Of a DNA stretch of 9,287 bases, positions 1-6,251 are shown piece after piece. The position numbers and the translations under genes are program-made. Positions within the stretch are counted from its first letter, which is position 1; every line of letters starts with the position of its first letter. The notes under the pieces were generated by a model, which saw only the letters and a list, made by a program, of their open reading frames with translations, was not told the origin of the DNA and did no database searches. The DNA is from Bacilli bacterium (GTDB taxonomy: Bacteria > Bacillota_I > Bacilli_A > ML615J-28 > CAG-698): NCBI GenBank assembly GCA_023228385.1, contig JALOBF010000055.1, positions 1 through 9,287 of the forward strand, read 5' to 3'.

Positions 1-48
1 AATTAATCTAGCATAATATTCTATAAATACATTATTGGAGATCTTTTC

Positions 49-135
49 ATGTTAGATTATACCGCACTTCTTTCTTATCATGTAGATGACGCGGTTTTAT
101 CGCATTTGTATATGCCAATAATTTTTAAGGAATAA
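49..135 (+). CDS. possible small ORF, 28 residues, unrecognised
   Basis: A short ORF starts at ATG 49-51 with GGAG at 37-40 about eight bases upstream, and ends at TAA 133-135. The product (MLDYTALLSYHV at its N terminus, then an aliphatic tail ending MPIIFKE) matches no family I recognise. The frame is already open from base 7, so this may instead be the tail of a decayed gene. The only support is the SD spacing and the short gap to the next promoter. It could easily be chance in AT-rich sequence. Confidence 0.2.
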   Translation: MLDYTALLSYHVDDAVLSHLYMPIIFKE

Positions 136-157
136 ATTAACGTTTTTTGTTTCGCAT

Positions 158-190
158 TATAATGATTTTTTTTTGAAAATGTGGTATAAT
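158..190 (+). promoter_or_regulatory. promoter of the GNAT acetyltransferase gene
   Basis: A perfect extended -10 (TGGTATAAT, TATAAT at 185-190) lies 27 bases upstream of the ATG at 218; the -35 region is poor, as is usual with the TG extension. A second TATAAT sits at 158-163. Transcription from the first would start near 197, inside the N-terminal extension that a TTG start at 173 would give, so it supports the ATG at 218 as the true start. Confidence 0.55.
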
Positions 191-217
191 ATACATGAAT
201 ATATTAGGAGTAATAAA

Positions 218-661
218 ATGATTAGAAAGATTAACCCTGACGATAAAGAAATTTTCATCCAATTAACAAAGGATTTTTATAATACCGATGCCGTACTTAG
301 TAAAATTCCAACAGAAAATATTGAATTAACATTCGAAAAAATAATCGATGATAGCCCTTATGTTGATGGGTACCTTTATCTTCATAAAGGAAATGTTGCC
401 GGATATTGCTTATTATCATTTACTTATTCAAATGAGGCCGGCGGATTAATAGTATCGATTGAAGAACTTTATATTGTACCTAAATATCAAAGAAGAGGAA
501 TCGGCAGTAAATTTTTAGATTTCTTGGATACTACCTATCATAATAAAGTTGCAGCAATGTGTCTAGATGTTGTAAAAACCAACCAAACCGCCCGCCAACT
601 ATATTATAAAAAAGGATTTAAAGATTTAAAATACCTTCATATGATTAAAAAATGCGATTAA
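218..661 (+). CDS. GNAT-family N-acetyltransferase
   Basis: This is a 147-residue cytosolic acetyltransferase of the GNAT superfamily, which moves an acetyl group from acetyl-CoA to an amine; the substrate cannot be told from sequence. The start is ATG 218, preceded by TTAGGAG at 204-210. A longer reading from TTG 173 would run through the promoter. The acetyl-CoA-binding motif A is clear: strand EELYIVPKYQ followed by QRRGIG at residues 91-96 (the Q/RxxGxG/A loop). Near the C terminus the family pattern N122..A125..LY128-129..GF133-134 (NQTARQLYYKKGF) is present. Length is normal for a single-domain GNAT. It is a single-gene unit with its own extended -10 promoter, and its stop codon lies in the loop of a terminator hairpin. 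The family is certain; the role (small-molecule, peptide or antibiotic modification) is open. Confidence 0.9.
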   Translation: MIRKINPDDKEIFIQLTKDFYNTDAVLSKIPTENIELTFEKIIDDSPYVDGYLYLHKGNVAGYCLLSFTYSNEAGGLIVSIEELYIVPKYQRRGIGSKFLDFLDTTYHNKVAAMCLDVVKTNQTARQLYYKKGFKDLKYLHMIKKCD

Positions 662-679
662 TAAGTCGCATTTTTATTT
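648..679. terminator. bidirectional intrinsic terminator
   Basis: A 10-bp stem, AAAAATGCGA (648-657) with TCGCATTTTT (666-675), encloses an 8-base loop that contains the GNAT stop codon. U-rich tails follow on the + strand (TTTTTATTTG) and on the - strand (TCGCATTTTTT), so it can stop transcription from both sides. This fits the GNAT gene and a possible convergent small ORF at 701-841. Confidence 0.75.
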
Positions 680-700
680 GTACTATGAATTAAAGCAACT

Positions 701-841
701 TCATAATATAACCTTTGCAATAACCGATATTTTATTATGGGGAAACAAATCGATTATAATTTTTTCGTTCGTCAGCGCAGGAAAAAATAGTTGAAACCGG
801 ACAAGAATATCAAATATCATAAACGCCTTTACTTTAATCAT
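701..841 (-). CDS. possible small ORF, 46 residues, hydrophobic
   Basis: On the - strand an ATG at 841-839 is preceded by AAAGAGAG at a workable distance and, further up, by TATAAT (863-868 on the + strand), giving a short leader. The reading frame runs 46 codons to TGA 703-701. The product starts MIKVKAFMIFDILVRF and is rich in I, F and L, so it might be a small membrane peptide. No family is recognised. It converges on the GNAT gene, and the terminator between them also works in this direction. There is little else in 680-1000: a 7-bp inverted repeat at 868-887 and nothing convincing on the + strand. Chance occurrence is quite possible. Confidence 0.25.
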   Translation of the reverse strand: MIKVKAFMIFDILVRFQLFFPALTNEKIIIDLFPHNKISVIAKVIL

Positions 842-975
842 ATGCTCTCTTTAAGTTTAATTATTATACAATTTATTAAAAAATTGTGATTTGTAACATT
901 ATAACTAAACTGATAAAACCGTTCCCTTCATTTTATAAGTGCTCTCAATTGTTTATCGAAAAAACGATTAAATAT

Positions 976-1053
976 TTAACTGTTTAATGACAAAATATGA
1001 TATAATTTAAATAACTTCTGCTTTTTTCATCTTAATAATATATTGAATATAAT
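976..1053 (+). promoter_or_regulatory. promoter region of the ABC exporter operon
   Basis: An extended -10, TGATATAAT, ends at 1006 (TATAAT 1001-1006) with only a loose -35 (TTAACT at 976-981, spacer 19). Transcription would start near 1013, leaving a leader of about 70 bases. A second TATAAT at 1048-1053, with TTTTCA at 1024-1029 (spacer 18), would give a very short leader. No BmrB-like leader peptide with a terminator/antiterminator, as known upstream of Bacillus subtilis bmrCD, can be seen. Confidence 0.5.
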
Positions 1054-1090
1054 GGAGAACAAATCGATAGAAAGGGGGCATTATTATTAA
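1052..1090 (+). CDS. possible 12-codon leader peptide ahead of the ABC operon
   Basis: ATG 1052-1054 opens a reading frame for MENKSIERGHYY that ends at TAA 1088-1090. The stop overlaps the proposed ATT start of the exporter gene by one base (ATTAA), an arrangement that would allow termination-reinitiation coupling. No good SD precedes it, and the ATG overlaps a -10-like hexamer, so it may well be chance. Confidence 0.15.
   Translation: MENKSIERGHYY
1071..1088 (+). promoter_or_regulatory. strong ribosome binding site followed by ATT start
   Basis: AAAGGGGG at 1071-1078 is followed after seven bases by ATT 1086-1088, in frame with the exporter gene. The two ATGs nearby (1093 and 1112) are in other frames and hit stops within a few codons. 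The first standard start in the right frame other than CTG 1101 is TTG 1152, which lies inside the first membrane helix. The site therefore points to initiation on ATT. Confidence 0.55.
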
Positions 1091-2831
1091 ACATGCTTTT
1101 CTGCATCTAAAATGGTTTTTTAAACAAGAATGGAAAAGATACCTTCTTTGTTTGATCCTTTTGTTAATTGTTTCAATTACACCCGTGTTCCCCGCAAAAT
1201 TTTTAGGGCTTTCAATTGATGCGATTGTTGGCGGCACGCTTACAACTACTAAGTTAATTTTATATAGTGGTGCCATTTTTTTAATCCCCTTAGGTAATTA
1301 TTTCATTAATATTGTCTATCACCACACAATTAATTCGCTGGGACATGAACTGTCCTTTCAGTTACGTGAAAATTATATTAATCATTTATTTAATCTTGAT
1401 TCACAATTTTATGAAAAATATACCAAGGGAGATTTAATTGCCAGAGCAAATAATGACTTACAATCACTTACTGTTTTAGCAACCTCCTTCCTACAATCGA
1501 TTGTTTTTTATACTACTTATATAATGGCAGCAGTTATTATGATGATTAGCATCAATCCGTTTCTTACTCTTGCTTCTATGATTTTTATGCCGATTACAAT
1601 TTTTTGGTTAAATAAAAAACGCTTAAAAAAACGCCAGTACTATAAAATTCATCACGAAATTTATGCCGATATGACCGAAAGCGTTTTGGAATCGGTTGAA
1701 GGAGTAAAAACAATAAGAGCATACGGTTATGAAGACAAAGATTTTGAAAAAACAAAAAAAGCAATTGATAACGATATTAATTCGTGGTGGAAAATATTAA
1801 AGTTTGAATCTATTTACCCGCCGATGTTTGAATTGGTTTATACCATTGCCTATTTTATCGCAATCGGATTAGGCATCTACCTAGTTATCACCAGTAAAAT
1901 CTCCGCCGGCAATTTAATTTCATTTTTGGTTTATGTTACAATGCTTTATGGTCCGCTTGTTAATTTAAGTAATGTGCTAAACACAATGAACAATATCGTT
2001 ATTGCCGATACTCGTTTTTATGAAATAATGGATACGTCTCCCGAAGTTAAAAATGAAGATGAACCCTTAGGCGTTTTTAGTTTTAAAACCATCCATTTTA
2101 AAAGCGTTAGTTTTAAATATCCCTTTGATAATTTTCATGTCATAAAAAATGTTGATTTTACAATCGCTTCCGGAGAAACCATTGGTATTGTCGGTCCTAC
2201 CGGAGCCGGCAAATCAACCTTAATCCGACAATTATTAAGAGAGTTTAATGTAACAAGCGGAGAAATATTAATAGACGGAAAAAATATTAAAAATTATAAA
2301 ATTGAAGATGTTCGCAATTTGGTCGGTTATGTTCCCCAAGATCATGTTTTATTCAGAAGGTCAGTCGATGATAATATTTTAATCGGAAATCCAAAAGCAA
2401 CTCATGAAGAAATTGATCATGCCATGGTGATTGCTGATTTTAAAAAGGATTTAAGAGAATTACCCTATGGCAGTTCAACTATGGTGGCCGAATTTGGTGG
2501 TTCGCTTTCCGGAGGACAACGCCAACGCTTATCAATTGCAAGAGCTCTGGTTAAAAATCCCGAAATCTTAATTCTTGACGATTCGTTAAGTGCTGTTGAT
2601 GCTCTTACGGAAACAAATATTTTATCACAACTAAAAGAGTCAAGAAAAGGTAAGACCAATATAATTATTGCCCATCGTTTTTCTGCCATTTCTTCGGCTG
2701 ATAAAATTATCGTTCTTCAAAACGGTAAAATTACTGATATGGGAACGCATGAGGATTTATTAAAATATGATAATTGGTATAAAATGCAATACTTAAAGAC
2801 ATTAAAAGGAGAAGTCTATGAAGAATTATAA
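1086..2831 (+). CDS. bmrC: ABC multidrug exporter half-transporter, BmrC/YheI type (degenerate ATPase subunit)
   Basis: This is one half of a heterodimeric ABC exporter in the cytoplasmic membrane. From ATT 1086 it is 581 residues, close to the length of B. subtilis YheI/BmrC. Starting at TTG 1152 would remove 22 residues, including the elbow helix (LKWFFKQEWKRY) and the start of TM1, so the upstream start is preferred. The N-terminal half is a six-helix ABC membrane domain. The C-terminal half is the nucleotide-binding domain, with Walker A GPTGAGKST at 370-378, an intact LSGGQ signature at 474-478, Walker B ILILDDS with Asp499 where the catalytic Glu should be, and the switch His530. An Asp there marks the degenerate site of heterodimeric exporters such as BmrCD. 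The stop overlaps the next gene by 14 bases, so the two are probably made together. The family is sure; the exported compounds are unknown. The ATT start is the odd feature. Confidence 0.93.
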   Translation: MKHAFLHLKWFFKQEWKRYLLCLILLLIVSITPVFPAKFLGLSIDAIVGGTLTTTKLILYSGAIFLIPLGNYFINIVYHHTINSLGHELSFQLRENYINHLFNLDSQFYEKYTKGDLIARANNDLQSLTVLATSFLQSIVFYTTYIMAAVIMMISINPFLTLASMIFMPITIFWLNKKRLKKRQYYKIHHEIYADMTESVLESVEGVKTIRAYGYEDKDFEKTKKAIDNDINSWWKILKFESIYPPMFELVYTIAYFIAIGLGIYLVITSKISAGNLISFLVYVTMLYGPLVNLSNVLNTMNNIVIADTRFYEIMDTSPEVKNEDEPLGVFSFKTIHFKSVSFKYPFDNFHVIKNVDFTIASGETIGIVGPTGAGKSTLIRQLLREFNVTSGEILIDGKNIKNYKIEDVRNLVGYVPQDHVLFRRSVDDNILIGNPKATHEEIDHAMVIADFKKDLRELPYGSSTMVAEFGGSLSGGQRQRLSIARALVKNPEILILDDSLSAVDALTETNILSQLKESRKGKTNIIIAHRFSAISSADKIIVLQNGKITDMGTHEDLLKYDNWYKMQYLKTLKGEVYEEL

Positions 2832-4869
2832 ACGATTATTCTCCTATCTTAAAGGACGTTATCGCTTTTTGGTACTCAGTATTTTGATGATAATTATGGT
2901 ACAAATTTTGGGATTTATATCACCGTTGATTGTAAAAACCATTTTAGACGATTACATATTAGGAATTGAATATTCTTGGGTTGAAATCACCGAACCGAGT
3001 GATAAAACCGTTATCTTTAGAGATAAAAATTATAAACAAGAACGTTTCTTAACCAATGATGACACAATCCTTTCATATAGTAGTATTATTGTATATAAAA
3101 ATGGTTTTTACTTTACGAATGAAAAAATTGAAAAAGGTCAAAAAGTAATTAAAGGCAACCTTTTAACAATCACAACCAGCAATAATCTTAAATACACCTA
3201 TGAAGTTACTAAACTTACCGCCAAAGAAGTTACTGTTTTTTACCAACCGGTGTTTAAAGTCTTAATATTTTTAATTATTATATTATTTATTAAAAGTATC
3301 CTTGTTATTATCGGTAGCTTTGTTCAGCATCTATCAACAAGCAGAGTGGTCTGCTCGATTGCCCAAGACGGAAGAACCCGAGCATTGAAAAGTATCGAAC
3401 GGTTACCAATTTCAGAGTTTGAATCGGAACCCGCCGGAAAAATGGCTGCGCGAATCATCTCCGATGTTGATGGATTAATTACTTTATATCGATTAAGCCT
3501 TAATGTATTTACCGCTGCAATTCTCAGTTTCACCTTTGCTTATATCGGCATGTTTTATCTCGATCCCAAATTAGCAATATTAAGTTTTATCATTTATCCG
3601 ATTGCCTATATATGGGTACGATTCTTTTTAAAGCGTTTAAAAAACATTACCGTAAAAATTAATGAAGCAAGAAGCCTTTTGATTGCAAAAATAAATGAAA
3701 TAATTAACGGTATTTCTATCTTACAAATCTTTAACTTTAGAAAACAAACAATTGGTGAATTTAACGAAATAAATACTATTTATAAAAATGAACAATTGAA
3801 AGATGTTAAACTAAGCATTACCCTGGGATGGAATATGTTAAATATCGCCCGAGCTTTAATCACAACAGCGGTGGTGGCTTATTTCGGAGGGCAATATTTA
3901 AATGTGTCCGGTATAATAATAACCGCCGGGTTAATCTATGCTTATAATGAATACTTACTAAAAATTATCGAACCCATCAGTATCATTTTAACCCAAATTA
4001 GCCCGTATCAACATGCGCATACGCGGATAAACCGTATTTATAAAATTATCGATGCTGAGATTGAAGACGACACTAAATACGAAGTCGACCGTTATCGGGG
4101 AGATATTAAATTTAATAATGTTTGGTTCAAATATACTGAGAATGAATATGTATTAAAAGGCGTAAGTTTTGATATTGCTGCCGGCGAAATGATTGGATTA
4201 GTCGGTCATACCGGTAGCGGCAAAAGTTCACTGATGAATCTATTATTAAGATTTTATGATATTACCGATCCTTTAAGCGGACATATTTATGTAGATTCTG
4301 AAAATATCCAAAGTATATCGAAGCGAAGTTATCGAGAGCATATCGGAATCGTTTTACAAGATCCGGTTTTATTTAAAGGTACAATCGCCAGTAATATTCG
4401 CCTGAATAAAGAAAATGTAACTGATGATGAAATTGAAAAGGTGCTAAAATCTATCGGTGGAGAAAAAATACTGTGGAAATTTGAAAAAGGAATCAGTCAT
4501 CCCATTTCCCGCTCCGGTGTTAACTTAAGCGCGGGGGAAAAACAAATTATTTCATTGGCACGTGTTATTATACATGATCCGGCAATTCTTATTATGGATG
4601 AATCAACTTCACATATTGATACCGAAACCGAACAATTAATAAAAGAGGCTTTAAGGGTCGTATGCAAAAATCGAACGGTTATCGTTATTGCTCATCGCTT
4701 ATCCACCATTTACAATGCCGATAAAATTATTGTCCTCGATCATGGTCTGAAAGTAGAAGAAGGAACACATGCGGAACTTATTGCTAAAAACGGAACTTAT
4801 GCTAATATCTATCGGGCACAAGTAGCAAATACTAATAAAGAATTAAACAAAAGAACCGAAGTCAATTAA
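2818..4869 (+). CDS. bmrD: ABC multidrug exporter half-transporter, BmrD/YheH type (catalytic subunit with extracellular domain)
   Basis: This is the partner half-transporter, 683 residues, close to the length of B. subtilis YheH/BmrD. ATG 2818 has AAAGGAG at 2805-2811, inside the end of the upstream gene. TM1 covers about residues 15-47. A polar insert of roughly 90 residues (about 51-142) then precedes TM2 at about 146-168, matching the extracellular domain that sets BmrD apart from ordinary ABC exporters. The ATPase domain has Walker A GHTGSGKSS at 463-471, Walker B ILIMDES with catalytic Glu595, and switch His626. Its signature is degenerate (LSAGE, 570-574). It is the mirror image of its partner: the working ATP site would pair this Walker A/B with the partner's LSGGQ, and the weak site pairs LSAGE with the partner's Asp. 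A likely role is export of drugs, peptides or lipids; substrate unknown. Confidence 0.95.
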   Translation: MKNYKRLFSYLKGRYRFLVLSILMIIMVQILGFISPLIVKTILDDYILGIEYSWVEITEPSDKTVIFRDKNYKQERFLTNDDTILSYSSIIVYKNGFYFTNEKIEKGQKVIKGNLLTITTSNNLKYTYEVTKLTAKEVTVFYQPVFKVLIFLIIILFIKSILVIIGSFVQHLSTSRVVCSIAQDGRTRALKSIERLPISEFESEPAGKMAARIISDVDGLITLYRLSLNVFTAAILSFTFAYIGMFYLDPKLAILSFIIYPIAYIWVRFFLKRLKNITVKINEARSLLIAKINEIINGISILQIFNFRKQTIGEFNEINTIYKNEQLKDVKLSITLGWNMLNIARALITTAVVAYFGGQYLNVSGIIITAGLIYAYNEYLLKIIEPISIILTQISPYQHAHTRINRIYKIIDAEIEDDTKYEVDRYRGDIKFNNVWFKYTENEYVLKGVSFDIAAGEMIGLVGHTGSGKSSLMNLLLRFYDITDPLSGHIYVDSENIQSISKRSYREHIGIVLQDPVLFKGTIASNIRLNKENVTDDEIEKVLKSIGGEKILWKFEKGISHPISRSGVNLSAGEKQIISLARVIIHDPAILIMDESTSHIDTETEQLIKEALRVVCKNRTVIVIAHRLSTIYNADKIIVLDHGLKVEEGTHAELIAKNGTYANIYRAQVANTNKELNKRTEVN

Positions 4870-4890
4870 ATAATTTACTTCGGTTCTTTT
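4849..4890 (+). terminator. intrinsic terminator of the ABC exporter operon
   Basis: A perfect 14-bp stem, AAAAGAACCGAAGT (4849-4862) with ACTTCGGTTCTTTT (4877-4890), has a 14-base loop containing the stop codon of the second exporter gene and ends in a T run. The left arm encodes the last residues of the protein. The A run on the other side could make it work on the opposite strand too. Confidence 0.85.
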
Positions 4891-4935
4891 ATATTGCTGA
4901 CTTCAAATAATAGGGTTGTAAAATAATCAGTTAAT

Positions 4936-5049
4936 TTAAAATTTCAACCATTCGACCGTATCCAGATCGGTATCAGAAATAGATAGTTCGTCGGAAATAT
5001 ATTTAGATGCAATATATACTATTGATTTTTGGGTAGATGGTTGAATACG
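4936..5049 (-). pseudogene. possible remnant of a decayed gene, C-terminal 37 codons
   Basis: On the - strand the frame is open from 5049 to TAA 4938-4936. It reads like a protein C terminus: an acidic, soluble stretch (KYISDELSISDTDLDTVEW) and a final LKF. There is no start codon and a TGA lies just upstream. Further up the same strand, other frames give short protein-like pieces (for example NEYSKWQEIITDDYIFPF near 5165-5220), as if a gene had been broken by several indels. The family is not recognised. Open stretches of this length also occur by chance in AT-rich DNA, so this is tentative. Apart from this and the inverted repeat at 5087-5115, nothing is seen in 4891-5296. Confidence 0.3.
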
Positions 5050-5086
5050 TCAGCCTATATTAATTCTATCCTTAAAGTGTCGTTTT

Positions 5087-5115
5087 TATCATTCTTTTAT
5101 CGAAAAAGAATGATA
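5087..5115. repeat. 12-bp perfect inverted repeat, 5-base loop
   Basis: TATCATTCTTTT (5087-5098) is followed by ATCGA and its exact reverse complement AAAAGAATGATA (5104-5115). Neither strand has a T run after the stem, so it is not an ordinary terminator, and no promoter lies beside it. It may be an end or core of a small mobile repeat, or a protein-binding site. The arms are perfect; the function is unknown. Confidence 0.6.
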
Positions 5116-5267
5116 TGTGCTATTTTACCTACAGTCTAAATAAAGTTTTTTATCTATAAGTTTTTAAAATGGGAAGATATAATCATCAGTGATTATTTCT
5201 TGCCATTTGCTATATTCATTTATTAACCGCCTCTTTCAACCCAACCAAAATATCGGTTTATTGTTAT

Positions 5268-5287
5268 ACATTATGTTAATAATTATA
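5268..5287 (+). repeat. AT-rich repeat unit downstream of the GIY-YIG gene
   Basis: The 20-base unit ACATTATGTTAATAATTATA recurs in two pieces on the other side of the endonuclease gene. Its first 13 bases recur at 5643-5655 and its last 15 bases at 5673-5687. It lies about 10 bases beyond the gene's stop codon. Composition is low-complexity, so the match carries modest weight. Confidence 0.4.
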
Positions 5288-5296
5288 TCGATATGT

Positions 5297-5551
5297 TTAT
5301 CGTTTTGACGCATTGTTATTAATTAATTTTAATTTTTCTCTTCTGCTTTTTTGTTTAATTTCATATTCACGTTTCATTGCTTCTTGCTTTGTTGAAAACT
5401 CTTCATAATAAACCAGTTGTACCGGTAATCTACTTTTGGTATATTTTGAGCCAATGCCATTATTGTGATCATTAAGGCGTTTTTCAATATTATTTGTCCA
5501 TCCGGTATAAAAAGTATCGTCTGAACATTTTAATATATAAATATAATTCAT
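5297..5551 (-). CDS. GIY-YIG domain endonuclease-like protein, UPF0213 family
   Basis: This 84-residue protein consists almost wholly of one GIY-YIG nuclease fold, as in the UPF0213/YazA family and the nuclease part of SLX1. It starts at ATG 5551, where the family consensus begins (MNYIYILKC). A TTG at 5587 would add 12 residues unlike the family. The two signature strands are YIYILKC and FYTGWTN, followed by the helix NIEKRLNDHNNG with the conserved Arg. Then come KYTKSRLPVQLVYYEEF and the helix EAMKREYEIK, which carries the conserved Glu that binds the metal in this family. The C terminus is the usual basic KSRREKLKLI. An extended -10 lies upstream. It stands alone, on the strand opposite the ABC operon, with repeated AT-rich motifs on both sides. 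The exact substrate of these single-domain proteins is poorly known; branched or single-stranded DNA is the usual proposal. Confidence 0.92.
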   Translation of the reverse strand: MNYIYILKCSDDTFYTGWTNNIEKRLNDHNNGIGSKYTKSRLPVQLVYYEEFSTKQEAMKREYEIKQKSRREKLKLINNNASKR

Positions 5552-5606
5552 AAATTTCACTTCTTTATAAAAATTTTTTATACACAATAAAAACTTGATT
5601 ATTTAT

Positions 5607-5635
5607 ATTATATCATTTTTCAATTATCATTGTAA
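5607..5635 (-). promoter_or_regulatory. promoter of the GIY-YIG gene
   Basis: On the - strand an extended -10, TGATATAAT (TATAAT complementary to 5607-5612), lies 17 bases from a weak -35, TTACAA (5630-5635). The start of transcription would be near 5600, about 50 bases before the ATG at 5551. Confidence 0.45.
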
Positions 5636-5642
5636 CTGAAAA

Positions 5643-5687
5643 ACATTATGTTAATTTCTTCGTTTTATTACAATGTTAATAATTATA
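5643..5687 (+). repeat. partial copies of the AT-rich repeat upstream of the GIY-YIG gene
   Basis: ACATTATGTTAAT at 5643-5655 and ATGTTAATAATTATA at 5673-5687 repeat the first 13 and last 15 bases of the unit at 5268-5287. The second copy lies exactly 400 bases from its partner. The two sets bracket the endonuclease gene and its promoter. Confidence 0.4.
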
Positions 5688-5730
5688 ATAAAAAGCGGTA
5701 ATCAAAAAAATCGAAAGCCGCTTGTTTATT
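5687..5730 (-). terminator. possible terminator of the TetR-controlled membrane-protein operon
   Basis: Read on the - strand, AAGCGG and CCGCTT (complementary to 5718-5723 and 5693-5698) form a 6-bp core extended by AATAAA/TTTATT across one bulged base. The loop is 19 bases, and the stem runs into TTTTTATT. It lies downstream of the broken membrane-protein gene and could end that transcript. The large loop makes it a weaker candidate than the other terminators here. Confidence 0.4.
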
Positions 5731-5794
5731 CCTTCGTTCATTGTAACATTATATTAAATTGTTTAGGAGAATACCAAAAACAATCCTTGAATGT

Positions 5795-6243
5795 TCAGAC
5801 TTGTGTTTTCGAAAACGGATACGAAAGAGTAAAAAGCGATAACGCTGTACTGTAAATAACCATGGAATATACGCTTAAGCATTCTATAATCCCAAAATAT
5901 CCAATCGGTACTATGACCGTAGCAATCGAGCCCAGAGCCATAATTCCCAAAATTACGATTGCGAAAAAAGCTTCTTATGGACTTTGCTTTTAAAGCAGCC
6001 GACAGCTATTAAAATCATGGAAGCGGTAGACAGTAACACCGCAAATGCGGTTAAAACATTAGCGATAAATAGTACACCAAACATTATGGTTATTTCCATG
6101 TTTTTAAATTGCATATAATATCCGATAAAAGAAGCCTCAAAATTCTGAATGGCTTCGTGTCAATTTCTTTAACATAGTATACTCCACATTCCAATCATAC
6201 TAATTCCGACAATAACACTAAAAATGTGTCCGACTTTTTTCAT
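5795..6243 (-). pseudogene. broken gene for a small integral membrane protein
   Basis: ATG 6243 lies 8 bases after the stop of the CPBP gene, so this was the last gene of that operon. The first 24 codons (MKKVGHIFSVIVGISMIGMW and on) end at TAA 6171-6169, and a TGA follows at 6162. In that interval a second frame reads YVKEID, suggesting two compensating indels. The original frame then stays open for 68 codons (6159 to TAA 5955), with hydrophobic segments such as IMFGVLFIANVLTAFAVLL. At a run of six T (complementary to 5964-5969) the reading jumps to another frame, which continues FAIVILGIMALGSIATVIV to TGA 5797-5795. A single-base loss in the T run explains the jump. Put together it would be about 145-150 residues with three or four membrane helices. 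Family not recognised; a DUF4064-like small membrane protein is a guess only. Confidence 0.62.
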
Positions 6244-6251
6244 ACCTTAAC

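Noticed and set aside
173..217. TTG start giving a 162-residue acetyltransferase
   Set aside because: The extended -10 promoter lies inside this stretch and a well-placed SD precedes ATG 218; the extra residues are unlike the family.
1007..1276. 89-codon ORF on the - strand
   Set aside because: Antisense to the start of the first exporter gene and covers its promoter and SD; a shadow frame.
2465..2689. 74-codon ORF on the - strand
   Set aside because: Antisense to the conserved ATPase motifs of the exporter; explained by that coding sequence.
3324..3533. 69-codon ORF on the - strand
   Set aside because: Antisense to the membrane domain of the second exporter subunit; no SD or family match.
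891..5753. 13-base match TTGTAACATTATA at 891-903 and 5741-5753
   Set aside because: AT-rich, two copies only, in unrelated settings; chance is likely.
5673..5855. 60-codon ORF on the + strand
   Set aside because: It runs through a hairpin and antisense to the end of the broken membrane-protein gene; it has no SD and no protein-like pattern.
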